Shown here: one piece after another, positions 45,657 through 57,620 of the stretch
Layout of the letters: every line of letters begins with the position of its first letter
Position numbering within the stretch: the stretch's first letter is position 1
Assembly: GCA_014529385.2 (NCBI GenBank)
Contig: CM043964.1
Span: forward strand, 109,703,587-109,767,586
Reading direction: 5' to 3'
Length of the DNA stretch: 64,000 bases
From: Adiantum capillus-veneris
Taxonomy: Eukaryota > Streptophyta > Polypodiopsida > Polypodiales > Pteridaceae
Program-made: the position numbers and the translations under genes
Notes under the pieces: generated by a model
What the model saw: only the letters and a program-made list of their open reading frames with translations
Database searches by the model: none
Told to the model about the DNA's origin: nothing

Positions 45657-48600
45657 GGGTTATCTCATGGAATGTGCAGGGTCTTGGCGGCTCGCAGTTT
45701 ATGCGTTACAGAGGTCGGCTTCGTCAAGAGCTACAGAGATGCTTGGTAGAAGGCAGTATTGACATCTTGATGCTACAAGAGCACCATCTGAGTGAGAGCA
45801 AGGTTCGCAGATTTGGCTCGATTTTATCGGGCAAGTGGGATACTTTTTGATCAGCAGGCTTTGGCCCCATGGGAGGGCAAGGTGGTGTATGTATATCTAA
45901 TGGAGAGTCTTGGCAGCAGGCTATTGTGGATAGGACGATTATAGTGCCTGGTCGGGCGCAGTATGTCACTTTGAGGGTACACGGTGAGCACGTAGGGGTG
46001 CTAAATGTTTATGCGCCGAACCATGCTAGTGCCAAGGCTGAGTTTTGGACTCAAATCACGCATGCATTGCCTGATGTTGATCATTGGTATGTTGGAGGTG
46101 ACTTCAACATGCTTGAGGACCCCTCCGGACAGGGTGGGAGGGAGTCATGTGGCAGTACAGGGGGCAGAGCTGGCAGCTTGGGAGTAGTTATGCATGACTC
46201 TGAGGATCACGGATGTATGGCAGCATGAGGCTTTTTTGCGCTCTCAAGGCAGCTTGAGTTTCTCTCGGTTGGATCGCCGACAGGGAGGAACTAATCTTTC
46301 ACGCATTGATCGGTTCTATGTATCTGATCACTTTGGGGCTCGGGGGGGAGCAGTTGGGATCTTGGCCGGTACGTCTTTCTCACATCACGCGCCAGTCAAT
46401 CTGGCCTTAGAGGAGCAGCCTCAGGAGCCCAGTCTCCAACTGAGGATCCCGGACAGGATTGTCTCTGATGCTAGCCTTACTGAGGTCATTGAGCGTATAT
46501 GGCAGGAGAGCCAGAGTATGGATTTGGATGCAGCTGAGCAGTGCGCCCATGGGATTACTGCACTCAGCTCTTTTATGCATGAGATTGCTTTGGCAGGGCT
46601 TGAGGAGACGCGAGAGCGCGAGCGCCGGCTCAGACGCAGCCTGGCCTCATTACAGAGGCTTCAGGAGCAGCAGCCCTCCTGTGAGTGGGTGAGACACAGT
46701 TGAGTCAGGCCCAACGGGAGGTCATCGAGATTGAGGAGGTTCGGCATGAGTTCTATTTTCACAGACAGGCCTCTCAGTTGACTCGGTTAGGAGATAGAGT
46801 GACAGGAGAGTTTTTTGCTATCACAGGCCCTAGACATGCCAGAGCAGGGGTGCGCCAGCTTAGACGCCAGGATGGTTCAGTCACGACAAAGTCTAATGAG
46901 ATCCGAGCTATTGCTACAGACTATTACAGGGAGTTGCTCTCAGCAGAGCCGCCCACGGAGGCACGGGAGACTTGCAGGCAGACAGTGTGGGCTTATGTGC
47001 AGAGGAGGGTCACAGATCGCATGAGGGCTGCCTTGGCTGAGCCACTTTCTGACTTGGAGCTCGCAGATGCCCTGAGGGCCCTCCCTCGGCATAGCTGCCC
47101 TGGGAAGGATGGGCTATCTCCTGCTTTCTTTCTGCGGTACTTGGAGATTTTCGGGCCCAGGCTTCGGAGGGGCTTCCAGCACATTTTGGATACTGGGACT
47201 ATGCCTCAGAGATTTTCAAAGGGCTTGATTTTTCTTATCCCCAAGGGGGAAGGAGTGACAGATGACATTCGGCAGTGGAGGCCTATTACGATCCTCAACA
47301 CAGTATACAAGGTCCTAGCTAAGGCCTTGAGTTTGAAGATCCAGCCCTTCCTTGGGGATTTGATTCATGCTACACAGACGGGATTTGTCAAGGAGCGCAG
47401 CATCCTTGAGAACATCTTTACTTTTTGGGGGGCCACCGCGCTTGCTCGTTTGCTGGGAGAGGACTTGGTTGTTCTCCTTCTCGATTTTGAGAAGGCATAT
47501 GATCGGGTTGATTGGGGTTTCTTGGAGGGGACTATGCTTCGCATGGGCTTTGAGGCTAGTTGGATTCGGGAGATCTCAGCCCTCTACTCTACAGCACGGA
47601 GTCAGGTTTTGATGGCAGGAGGCCATGGTCCTATTTTTGAGTTGACTCGTTCAGTACGACAGGAATGCCCTTTTGCTCCTTTCCTCTTCCTATTCTTCGC
47701 ACAGGCATTGAGCATGTATCTGAGGGCTTAGGAGGTTGGGTTGCGAGGTATTCAGCTCCCAAATGGGGGAGAGGATTTGCTGGATTCTGAGTTTGCTGAT
47801 GACACTGGGTTATATCTGCATGGCCATGAGGCCAATCTGCAGCGGGCAGAGCAGTCATTGCAGGTTGGCGCTGATCAATTGGCGCACGACAGTGGCTTTT
47901 TGGATCAGTAGCTCCCCCACTCCATCGTGGAGCCCAGACCCCGACTTCAGATGGACCCCCCCTAGCACTGCGGTGCGATATTTGGGATGTCACGTCGGCT
48001 TGGATTTGTCACCCGAGCAGCAGATTTCCCCTCTTCTTCTGAGCATTCGGAGGAAGTTACTCTATTGGAGCACCGCTCGGCTCTCTCTAGCAGGGCGGGT
48101 GGTGGTGGCAAACCAGGTTCTACTGGCGACTATGTGGTATATCACTTCTTATTGGATTTTTTCTAGTTCTTGTATCAGCCAGGTCCAACGGCTGATCAGG
48201 AACTTTCTTTGGTCTAGGCGCGATGGACAGCCCGCCCAGGCGAAGGTAGCACTTTCTTTGGTCTAGGCGCGATGGACAGCCTGTTTAGACGAAGGTAGCC
48301 TGGACAGTTATTACCCTTCCCCTGGCCAAGGGAGGGTTAGGTATCATAGATCCAATGGATCAGAGCAGAGCGCTGCTGGGGAAGCTTATTGTACGAGGAC
48401 TCCTTCTGGGCTCCGGGCCGTGGAAGGAGTTGCTTTTTCAGAGGCTTCAGGCTCGAGCTCCCCTAGCAGGCGGCACTTGGGCCCCAGAGATCAGGTGGAT
48501 TTTCATAGAGATGAGGAGGACAGGCTTGAGAAGAGGCTGGGAGAACAGTTTTGCATTGAGTATTCTTCGAGCTTGGGAGTTCCTCCACCCTAGCTTATCT

Positions 48601-49757
48601 CAACGCCCACCCTCATGCGACGAGGAGAGGGCGAGACAGCCCTTGATATGGAGTCCTGCAGTTCGCACAGGGCATGAGTATATGCTGGGCACGCGCCCCC
48701 GACTGGCATGGGGCCGCCTAGCAGCTGGCCCAGCACGCACTTTTGGTGAGTGGCAGGCCTTCACTAGTTTACCAGAGGAGCTACAGCTTGAGCAGCTGAG
48801 CCTAGTTAGAGGAGGACAGACTATGAGAGATGATATACAGGCTGCGCTCACGGAGGAGTGGTTTACGCCTTTTGCACCAGCGGCATCGCGTTGGATGGGA
48901 GCATTCACGCACCATGAGATCTTGATTGCAGTTAGAGCATGCACAGAGGATGGTAGATGCCTCTACTCTGAAGTCCAGACAGAGGGCAGACTATATAGGG
49001 TGATGGACGAGTCCCCTCTGGTTGTTGATTGTATTTTCCAGCGCGTTCGGATCGTTGCAGCTGCTTCGCGGAAGTGGCACATTGACCCGGACCCTGCAGA
49101 GATTGACACAGACTGGCGCATCTCGGTTTATGGAGCTCGGTCCTTAGCCCGTCTTCAGTGGGACCCGGGGGAGTGGATATGGTATGATCCTTATGAGACG
49201 GATACCCCTGGACACTCTTTTTTCCAGTACACTGTCAAATTAGACCGGCACATCTTGACAGCGAGGCGTGCAACTATCCCAGCAGCTGCTGAGCACTGGC
49301 GATTGCAGGGGTTGACGCATGAGTTCCTAGCAGATTTTTGGACCCGCATTTGGGTTAGTCGTCAGGCTCGCAGGATATCTACATTTCAGTGGCTAGTTGC
49401 ACACAGGGGCTCTGCAGTGGGCAGTTGGCTGATCTACAGTGGTTTGCCGCAGGCCTGCAGGCAGCGGCTGCTGACATCGACTAGAGCCACAGCGACACTG
49501 CTTGTGGGACTGTCCACAAGCACAGCAGGTCTGGCTGAGGATATTTCGCATCATGTCCTCTCTCTCACCGGAGGGGGTATACACCTGGGGAGCAGCAGCT
49601 TGGTCCACCACCACGGGGCCAGCCCTGAGCTACGAGACGGAGCCCACTAGCCAGGCCATCCATTTCACGCGGGGACAGCCTCGCAAGTTCCCTCCACCTG
49701 ACTTCACGACAGTCGCATGGACACAGGAGAGAGAGGACATGGTTCATCTGGAGAGCT
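45653..49757 (+). pseudogene. LINE ORF2 (endonuclease, RT, C-terminal zinc region)
   Basis: Endonuclease: VISWNVQGLGG (N), LMLQEHHLS (catalytic E), a stop at 45848, LNVYAPNHASAKAEFW, YVGGDFNMLEDPSGQGG, then SRIDRFYVSDHF and FSHHAPVNL. RT: KGLIFLIPKGEGV, WRPITILNTVYKVLAKALSL, TGFVKERSILEN, LLLDFEKAYDRVDW (catalytic D), then a stop, GIQLPNG and EFADDTGLYL (catalytic F-A-D-D). The C-terminal half is open at 48355-49490; then the zf-RVT region with WDCPQAQQVWLRIFR and a Trp-rich end to 49757. Frame changes near 46200, 46690, 47730, 48270 and 49490. Family order and length (about 1,360 codons) are normal. Confidence 0.9.
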
Positions 49758-50198
49758 AGGTGCTTCAGAGCTTTCGAGGGACGTCAGGAGCCCCTAGCAG
49801 AGACAATTCAAGCTATTTGGCAGGAGATTATCCACACCCTGTGCGGTCAATACGATCGCATACAGGGCGATTTTGAGCGCGCGATTCTGTGCCGGTAGGC
49901 CTTTCATTCTACCTGGAGCAGGGGCCCCTTCTACACTCTACGTGCTGGACACCCCCATTAGCACTATAGGCCACCTGCATGGCTTTCCCCCCCCCCCTCC
50001 TATTGTATGATGTAGCCCTTCTTGTATCCGCTCAGCTTCACATTTGCACCAAGGGAGAGTCTCCCTTGCTGCTTGCTATCTCTATTTGTAGACTCCTACA
50101 CATAGGAGGATGTCCATTGTAGCCCTTTGGGCAGTTTTTTCTCATGACTAATGAAAGGATCTTTTGTTGAAAAAAAACAAAAGATACCTTTATCCCTA

Positions 50199-51000
50199 CG
50201 GTTCTCCAGCACAAATGCCTTTTTCAACTTGATGTAGGTTCAAAGCTTGCATGTTGGATAGTGGTAATACCATTTCCTTGCTGCATCCTTCAAAGTTTGT
50301 AGAAAGTATTCTCCCCACTCATCTTCATCAATATACTTCAGGTCAGACGTATTGTTCAAAGGATTGGATATGCACATCTGGGTCGTCCTTCCTACTACCT
50401 TTGAACGTCAAAAAAGCAAACTTCAAATTAATGGATCTTTCCTCATGCTAGGATCTATGATGATCTGATTTTCTGTCTCTGCATCTTGGTTGTTTCTCCT
50501 TGTGATCCGATTTCTTCTCCCTGTGTATGTGCTTGCTATGTGGATCTGTATCAGCATCCCAACTGTCATTATAATTATCAAGCATTTCAGTGACAGTATC
50601 AAGTTCATCCTCTGATCGGTTTTTGCATGTGATATTGTTCTTTTGCTATGCCTACTGGCATCACTAACACAAGTGTGCACGTTCGCTTTGTCCTTCACAT
50701 CTGAATCCTGAGACCCATGCGAATAAGAGTGAGCATCTTTCAGATCTCTCTGAATGACGTCTTCTTGACTGAACTGAATGCTAAGAAGCCCTATGCCCTC
50801 ACTGCCTCTTCTCCCAGGATTGACACTAGTTTCCTCATTCGAGGACTTAGATCCTTCATCAGAGCTTTGCTTCAATTCTTCAACAACTGTGTTGATGTGG
50901 TCCTGGTCCTCAGTAGGCATTGTACTGGACCTCCTTCCTCTAGCAGAACACCTTGGCAGAATTGAAAACATCAGATTGATTCTGAATTCTAAATGGGAGA
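50199..51000 (-). pseudogene. R1 gag, N-terminal block
   Basis: The minus-strand frame from about 50971 reads MFSILPRCSARGRRSSTMP, DQDHINTVVEELKQSSDEGS, an acidic/serine N-terminus like that of R2 (19751). It continues near 50190-50400 with FKGSRKDDPDVHIQSFEQY, WGEYFLQTLKDAARKWYYHY, the gag core equivalent of 20250-20420. It is interrupted by the LINE at 50180. Confidence 0.78.
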
Positions 51001-51022
51001 CTGGTTCCTACCAAGAGACTTA

Positions 51023-51040
51023 GCTAACCACCGATCGCCA
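51023..51040 (-). promoter_or_regulatory. R1 primer-binding site
   Basis: Minus strand TGGCGATCGGTGGTTAGC, three bases inside the 5' LTR end. The first 13 bases match the T2 site TGGCGATCACGGTGG with a two-base gap, so the primer may be the same tRNA (tRNA-Arg, inferred). Confidence 0.5.
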
Positions 51041-51043
51041 AAA

Positions 51044-51497
51044 TGAAATGAGCTCGTCACTTGACAACTGTTCCAGGTTAGAACTTCAGAGTCAGATGTC
51101 AGATTAGATCATATCAAATAGGATAAACAGAATCAGACTTCAGATAAACTTTCGGAAAACCAGACAAACAACTGAATTGAACTGAAAGAATAGAATCGGA
51201 TCGACAACTGGAACTGATGTATTCAGATTGCTGAGTCAGAAGTACAAATGAACTAGCACTGAGTGTTGGATTACAAAGAAGTACAAGAGTTCTAAAAGGC
51301 TTATGGATAGAATAAAGCTCTACTCAAGACTAGCCAACAGGAGACAAACAAACCCAAAATGAAAGTAGCAGGTCCTATTTATAGGTGCCTATACTTGGTT
51401 TTGAGCGACTGTCCAATTACCTATTGATAATTACTACTGCTAGTGGTAATTCTACTGTATACTGGCGCTTCCATAGAGCCGATTCCCGCTGTCTACA
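51044..51497 (-). repeat. 5' LTR of R1
   Basis: Minus strand TGTAGACAGCGGGAATCGGC to GAGCTCATTTCA. TATA box in CCTATAAATAGGACC (about 51370-51386). Full-length partner of 18370-18785. The outer flank TTAAC is part of the TSD. Confidence 0.85.
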
Positions 51498-51971
51498 TTA
51501 ACTAACTTCCCACTGTTAGTACTACATGATGTACAATGCTCCACATTAACAAAGTAATTACATATCCCTCAAGATTCCCTCAGTACTTGCGTAAAAAACT
51601 AAAATGCAAGACTTGTTCTCCTCAGCCAAGTGAGAGGCTTGTGTATATGCACATGACCCGTTTGTTATAGACTGGTGCTGCTACCCTATCTTACAGCATA
51701 TGAGAGGAAACATAGTAGGATCAGAGTTTATGATACCCCCATGCACATACTTCAGCTATCTCCTTGTAAATCCAAAGTTTCTGAAGAGGATATCTGATAC
51801 ATTGCAGAGTCACAGATGCATTTCTTGCCCATGCAAGCCACAACTCTGATGTTCTTTCACCTACATGTGTACTTCGTACCAGATATGCCTGCTAGCCCTT
51901 TCTCTTCACATCGTTTACAATAAGGCACAATTAAGATCAAACAACATTGAATTAATGGCAGCACATAAAAC

Positions 51972-52210
51972 CTGCTTGCAATTCTTCAAACCAGCCAACA
52001 AGTCCAAGTCGACAATCATAGAATCTTATATAGCCGTCTGAGCCACCAGTAACAAGGTAGCTATCTTGTACAGAGAGATGTGTGATAGGACTATGGTGCA
52101 GCCGAACAATTTTAATAGCATACATTCTCCTTGCAGAAGGTTCTTTCTTACACTCCTCTTTATCTGTTACAGGAGAAAACGGTTTGGATCGTTCTTTATA
52201 AAAAGGTGAC
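51972..52210 (-). CDS. CFAP251: CFAP251/WDR66-like, WD40 exon 4 of those seen
   Basis: A 239-bp exon: a lysine-rich linker (SPFYKERSKPFSPVTDKEE), then RRMYAIKIVRLHHSPITHLS and VQDSYLVTGGSDGYIRFYDC, then RLGLVGWFEELQA. The family pattern is Y-I-K-L-x-x-x-x-I-T-x-L, V-T-G-D-x-x-G-x-I-K-F-Y-D, V-x-W-Y-x-x-F. The acceptor is CTTGCAG|GTCACC and the donor CAAGCAG|GTTTTA. Entry phase (1 base) completes the Arg codon from exon 3; exit leaves one G that is completed at 17237, 34.7 kb away. Confidence 0.9.
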
Positions 52211-52369
52211 CTGCAAGTTAAGAAACTACAAGGTTAGATTGATTGAAAGGTGTAGGTGTATGTGTACACTTGGTATGCTTAAGTGCATCTGAACTTTGTG
52301 CATGCCCACACAAAGTTTCCCCCTTAAGTACCTATACGAGCAAAAGTAATAATTGTTTCAGCATCATAC

Positions 52370-52545
52370 CGAGGTTCTTGCCAGAATATGACCTCCCCAG
52401 AAGTCATGCCTGTGATTGCAGCATCAATGCTTGGAAGAAATGAAGAGAGCGTGAGTTCATGAATGCTCTTTTCCATCTCTGCAGTTTTAATCATAGCCTG
52501 TTGACGTCCTAAGACTTCGCTCACTGAATTGTTTGCTCTCTCTTC
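52370..52545 (-). CDS. CFAP251: CFAP251/WDR66-like, WD40 exon 3 of those seen
   Basis: A 176-bp exon starting EERANNSVSEVLGRQQAMIK, a helical linker, then ELTLSSFLPSIDAAITGMTS and GEVIFWQEPR, a WD40 blade (S-x-F-x-P-x-x-x-x-A-x-x-x-x-x-G-x-x-x-x-W). The acceptor is TTTCAG|GAAGAG and the donor CCTCG|GTATGA; entry phase 0, exit with two bases. Intron to exon 4 is 159 bp. Confidence 0.88.
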
Positions 52546-52688
52546 CTGAAAGAACACAAAAGAAATTGGACCAAGGTCCTTTATATCTGTACTTCATTTA
52601 CACACTCCCATACAAGGACAATAAATATAACAAAGAAAATTTGGTTGCATGCAGGCATTTGCCGAAATAAATGTGTGAATGCCTCAAC

Positions 52689-52772
52689 CTTGAGAAGACT
52701 CCAAAAATATACAGTTGCCTTCCCATTTGTCACAAATTCATCCTGATTGTCCTTGTTAATTTGTAGACAATG
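52689..52772 (-). CDS. CFAP251: CFAP251/WDR66-like, WD40 exon 2 of those seen
   Basis: An 84-bp exon: HCLQINKDNQDEFVTNGKAT then VYFWSLLK. The family has a N-P-x-N-x-x-E-x-V-S/T-N-x-x-x-x-V-x-F-W strand here. The acceptor is GTTGCAG|CATTGT and the donor CTCAAG|GTTGAG, phase 0 at both ends. It joins exon 1 (...FFTDAQ) in frame. Confidence 0.87.
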
Positions 52773-52941
52773 CTGCAACAAATTCATACAAAAAAATCAT
52801 GATGGCTTCTGTAAATTCAATAAATTGTAGAGAATGTTACTCTGCCTCCGAAAAAAAATGCTCCTTGTATTTTCCTCTTGTCAGGTTGCATATGTTGCAT
52901 GTTATGATTGTTATGAACTTTTGGTCACATTAGAAATCTAC

Positions 52942-53036
52942 CTGAGCATCAGTGAAAAATGCCGAAAGACTAGCCACTAGCTTACAGCTCGTTGCCTCAA
53001 TGTTCCAAATGCAGAATGTTTGCATTCTGTTTCTAC
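52942..53036 (-). CDS. CFAP251: CFAP251/WDR66-like, WD40 exon 1 of those seen
   Basis: A 95-bp exon, most upstream one recognised: RNRMQTFCIWNIEATSCKLV then ASLSAFFTDAQ, a WD40 blade end (T-x-C-I/L-W) and linker. The acceptor is GTTCCTCAG|GTAGAA and the donor GCTCAG|GTAGAT. Two entry bases belong to a split codon, so at least one more exon lies upstream, to the right. Nothing matching was seen up to 64000, where transposons dominate; the next intron may also be very long. Confidence 0.83.
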
Positions 53037-53310
53037 CTGAGGAACATGTGCAGTTTCCAACAAAGTTAAACACTGAAGCCTAGCTCAAGATACAAAGCCT
53101 TATGACTAGAGGGAATCTGCTCCTTAAAAATTTTGTACATTTTTCTTTGCAAGCAAGCAATGTGTGCCACTTTGTGTATGTGTGCATGCACGCCCAGGTG
53201 TAGAGCTAGTGCAGTGCTTTCGCTACAGTTTTGTATACAGAATTCCAGAGTTTTGTATAGAGCTTCAAAGTCAGCATATAATTGTGGCTATTTTTTTATA
53301 TCTCCAAAAG

Positions 53311-53716
53311 GTTGTAGCCGACGACAACATGGTCCATAAGCTCTTGAATAGTCGAAACAAGCCTCGACAAGCAACGTCCATGTGGTGGTGATGGTAGTCC
53401 CAAGATAAGGTTGTAGCCCACGACAGCATGGTCCATAAGCTCTTGAATAGTCGAAACAAGCCTCGACAAGCAACGTTCATGTGGTGGTGATGATAGTCCC
53501 AAGATATAGCAATCACATTGGGCCCCCAAGGTTATCGTCTCGAGAAGAGACACCTTCCATAACGTTGTAGCCGACAACAGCATGGTCCATAAGCTCTTGA
53601 ATAGTCGAAACAGGCCTCGACAAGCAACGTTCATGTGGTGGTGATGGTAGTCCCAAGATATAGCAATCACATTGGGCCCCCAAGGTTATCATCTCAAAAA
53701 GAGACACCTACTGAAA
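53311..53716. repeat. Three-unit minisatellite, 153-bp unit
   Basis: Units start at 53311 (truncated, 99 bp), 53410 (154 bp) and 53564 (about 153 bp), each opening GTTGTAGCCGACGACAACAT or close. A single homologous unit lies at about 59296-59440, in the gag-side region of S1, so this is retroelement sequence (S3) that has expanded. Confidence 0.88.
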
Positions 53717-53756
53717 GATTTTGAAAATTTTCAAGTTGTAATCTGCTAGGGTTTTT
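53311..53756 (-). pseudogene. S3 element, left remnant
   Basis: Left half of the S-family sequence into which S1 inserted. The sequence left of the TSD (CAAGTTGTAATCTGCTAGGG) followed by that right of 61490 (AAGTCTTTTAGAATACCCC) reconstructs the uninterrupted order seen inside S1 at 59440-59480. It holds the minisatellite and no clear coding. Confidence 0.65.
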
Positions 53757-53761
53757 GTGGC

Positions 53762-54309
53762 TGTAACACCCCAAGTCAAGATTCTACCGCGACATAGTAG
53801 AGATTCACTTCAAAACAATTTACAAAAGACGACACGGCCCGGCGTAGTTCCGTGCCAAGAGGTATTGGCCCCAAAGATTGGGGCCCCTTTCGGTTTTTAT
53901 TTTTATATTAATCTGTGTGCAAAGTACAAAGAGCCAACGGGTGCTCACTCTCAGTCTCTGCGTCCAGATGCCCTGAGAAGTGAGGCCCTTGGGCTTATTT
54001 ATTCTTAGAAGGGATGCCCAAAAGCAGAGCCCCAAAATCAGTTACACTTCAAACGAAAAGTTCCAAAAGCAATTGGTCTTCCAAAAGCGGCTAAAAACAG
54101 CCAGCGTAATTTACAAAAAAATCAGTACGGCCTGTCAGCGCTTTTTACGGAGCGTCCGTACGTTGCTGCCACATCAACATGTCAGCGCGTTTTGCGGGCG
54201 TCCGTACACTACTACCATGTAGCTTGTCGGACGCATTTTCTAGAGATCTGTACGGTCAGCAGTGTGTGTGTGTGTGTCCGAGGGCTTGCCACGTCACCAG
54301 TTTGTGACA
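53762..54309 (-). repeat. S1 3' LTR
   Basis: Minus strand TGTCACAAACTGGTGACGTGG to GGGGTGTTACA. It is preceded by AAGAGGGGAGGTA, the polypurine tract. It contains repeated CCGTACA and ACGTCA-type motifs and a short (GT)n at 54258-54277. Confidence 0.88.
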
Positions 54310-54511
54310 TACCTCCCCTCTTGAAAGAATTGTAATCGTCCTTGATTACGCCTACAAAACAAATAGACGCCATAAACTATCTTAGTAGACACTGACTGCT
54401 AGTACCAGTTTGTGACATACCCCCCTCTTGAAAGAATTGTAATCGCCCTTGATTACGTCTGCAAAACAGACAGAGGCCATAAACTGTCTTAGTAGACACT
54501 AACTGCTAGTA
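54297..54511 (-). repeat. 108-bp duplication of LTR edge and polypurine tract
   Basis: Units 54297-54404 and 54405-54511 both contain CCAGTTTGTGACATACC, the CCCCTCTTGAAAGAATTG tract and about 75 bp upstream. The polypurine tract and the first 13 LTR bases are therefore present twice in tandem. Confidence 0.9.
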
Positions 54512-54936
54512 CTCACGGACTAGACTCGACACATCTAGCACTTGTACAAAACAATCCCAGACCATGACCATCGGCAACGTATTTAGTAATCGCATCTAGA
54601 TCCATTTCGGACTTCACGGATGCCCAATTAACTAATCCTTATTGCAATCATGACTATAGAGATTTATGAGACCGAAATGTTGCAGTCATTTAGTTTTTCA
54701 GTTCCTGCACTCAAACTAGTCAAGTACAAATCAATCACATTCATTTTCGGGAATAAATAAATTCATATAGCAGAATACTACTCAGCCCATTAGTATCCCT
54801 GAAACCCAAAGGGGACATCAGCGACTCTATTCAAAATCAGAGTAATCCGTTGACAAATGAGCGGAGTGACTCCCCTCTTGTGCAAACCCCTGCACTAGAT
54901 TCACCCTCACTGAATTCGGGGTTCTATCGGAGTAGA

Positions 54937-55731
54937 CTATGCTAAACCAAATGCTTCATGGTAAAGTTCCATAATCTGAGGAGTATCTGCTAGGTCCTCC
55001 TCCTCCATCCACTTCGCATCAAATGCAGGATAGCTCTTGAATTTAACCAAGAACCGCCTAGTCGCTTTACCTTTTATCTTTCTGCCCTTGTGTGCCAAAA
55101 TCTGTTCTGGAACGAGCATCTCCTCGCTTTCCTTCACTTCAAGTTGCTCATCAGGCTCCCTGTCATCGAGCACATCGCCTTTAAAAGGCTTCAATAGACT
55201 CACATGAAATGCATTGTGAATCTTCCAAGTATCGGGCAGCTCGAGTCTAAAGGAGACCTCATTTATCTTTTCTCTTTATCTGTAAAGGGCCATAATATCG
55301 CATTCTAAGCTTTGGAAAAAGCCGCTCCTTTCCTTTTCGTTTTCTTAGGCGTGCCTTCTCAAAACGTAAGAGCACCAATCGTCCTCCTTTAATTTCAAAT
55401 CTCGTCGATGTCAATCTGCTGCCTTCTTATGTCATTCTTGAGATTTTGTTAAAGCCTCTTGAACCTTGGCACATGCAGTGTCCAAGTCCCTCATGTACTG
55501 GTCGGCTTCAAAAATCTTATCTGAGAGTGGAACCTTTGGAGCACCTTCAATTATCTCAAATGGCGCCTTCCCTGTCGAAGAGTGGATCGTGTTATTCTAG
55601 GCAAATTCCACCAAGGGCAAAGAAAATTCCCATTGAGTCTTCTGATCAGAAATGTAAGACTTCAATAAATCCAGAACAACTGAATTTGCAATCTCAGATT
55701 GCCCATCTGTCTACGGGTGGAATAATGATGA
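54937..55731 (-). pseudogene. S1 integrase C-terminal half with chromodomain
   Basis: Continues the integrase core after the hAT insertion: FHP-x-TDGQSEIANSV (E region), then KSYISDQKTQWEFSLPLVEF and AWNNTIHSSTGKAPFEI. The C-terminal domain is broken by stops near 55270-55440. From 55203 a clean frame carries SLLKPFKGD, an acidic spacer, then the chromodomain: PEQILAHKGRKIKGKATRRF, LVKFKSYPAFDAKWMEEEDL (aromatic cage positions F/Y and W visible). The chromodomain would steer integration to histone-marked chromatin. Confidence 0.88.
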
Positions 55732-56033
55732 CAGTGTTGTTCTCGTCCGTCAGACGTAACGTCCCGTCCCGTCCCGTCCGGTTTCGTCCCGTCCAACAGT
55801 GGTGTCCGTTCCGTCCGGCCCCTTTTTAGTCCGTTTGACCGGTTCTAAAACCGTTGACTGCGCTTTTGTTTGTGAAAATTTTACGTGACTTTTTGGCATA
55901 GGATCCCTCCTAGGATCCCCCCCCTCACCTCCCACATGCCTTGAGCATTGCTTTGGATTCCATTAGCTCCTCTCTCTCCCTCTCCCTCTCTCTCATTGCT
56001 TTGGTCCTTTACCTTGGATTCCATTAGGGCCTA

Positions 56034-56088
<55 letters not shown>

Positions 56089-56112
56089 CTAACTCTCTCT
56101 TGTGTTCAAGCT

Positions 56113-57561
56113 AGCATGAGCCGACTACTTGAGGCCGAATACAAGAACATTGTATGGACCCCTTGTGCCTCCCATTGCCTCGATCTTCTCATGGAAGACA
56201 TAGGAGAACTAGAATGGGTGAAGGCCATTCTCACCCAAGCCCTCACTATCGCCAACTTCATCAATGCTAAGGTGAGAGTACTTGCAATTTTTTGCACGTA
56301 CTCCGACAAGGAGTTGAAGAAACCCTCGGCAACACGATTTGCCTCTATGTGGCTTCTGCTTCAGCGTCTCTACGATGTCCAAAACAAAGTGCAAAAAACC
56401 ATGGTCTCCGATCAGTTCAACAATGGTGTGAAGGAGAGAACTCGGCAACCTCACAAGAGGCAAAGGCCATCCAACGGCTTTCCCTCAAAGAAGAATTTTC
56501 GGAAGAGGTGAAGGGTCTTGTGGTAGCCATCTTGCCCATCTACAGAGTGCTCCGAATGACCGACATGGAGGGATCTACCATAGGCCTTCTTCATCACTAC
56601 ATGGATGAGGCATACAAGGAAATAGAGGCATCAACCATTCTTGATGGTCCACCCGATGGGACACGGTATGATGTATCTCCTTTGCTCTCCATTCTCAAGT
56701 CGACAATATGTTTTTTGCTAATTTGCACTATGCCTCACCTCTCTCTCTCTCTCTTTTTGTAGTGATGTCTTTGAAAGATTCCCCCAAGAAAGATGATATC
56801 CTCTTTCTTTTCCAAAAGAGATGGGATTTTATGAAGAGGCCCATTCACCACTTTGCTGCTCTCTTACATCCGGCCTACAAGAAGCCGGATCTTTTCACAA
56901 ACCAAATGCTACAAGAAGAGAGCCGCAACTTCCTTCCCAAGGCCCTCTCGGAAGATCATCATGGCGCATTCCTTCAAGAGCTAATCAACTATGGAGACCA
57001 AAGAGGCACGGCTTTTACTTCCACCATATGTTGAAAGAGGGAGTCCTTGGTGAAGCCTCTTTTTTGGTGGGAGACCTTCGGGTACCAATTACCTCACCTT
57101 CAAAGAGTTGCATTAAGGATTCTTGGACAAGTAAACCCTCTTAAGCCTCGGGGCCTTGGCGCTCTCTCAGCGAGACTGAGCTGGGAAGATCCAGACGCCC
57201 ACGACTGCGGAGGACTACACAGCATCGGTGGAGGTTGCATCAGAGGATTCGGATCACTTTGGCTCGACATGCGCGACGCATGGTCAGACTACTGACCATC
57301 GAGGAGATTCATGAGATCCGCCAGCGACCGTCTCTTGTGATCTAGCTATCCCAGCTAGCTGCTTAGTTCACACCTAGTAGTTTAGGATTCCATAGTATTT
57401 TATTGTGACATTTGTCATTTCATTTTTGTCATTGTTGTCATGTTGTCATCTTGTTACTCTGACTCTGACTTTGTATCAGATCCACCACATTGTAACTTTC
57501 TGGTCTCATAGGTCACTTTGGCCTTTTGAAGACGTTAATATAACATTTCATTTCATTTAAC

Positions 57562-57620
<59 letters not shown>

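Larger units (their letters stand above)
43760..50180 (+). mobile_element. Full-length L1-type LINE with 18-bp TSD
   Basis: A 6.4-kb non-LTR element. The exact TSD AAGATACCTTTATCCCTA is at 43742-43759 and 50181-50198. It has a C/T-rich 5' region (C runs, CGCCCT hexamers), ORF1 with DUF4283-like and CCHC domains, ORF2 with endonuclease, RT and C-terminal zinc region, and a short A-rich 3' end (GAAAAAAAACAA). It interrupts R1 gag in the opposite orientation. The complete ends and long TSD suggest a young insertion, but ORF2 has several frame breaks. Confidence 0.93.

Noticed and set aside
53311-53716. CRISPR-like repeat array
   Set aside because: Only three 150-bp units without short unique spacers, in a plant nuclear context; it is a minisatellite.
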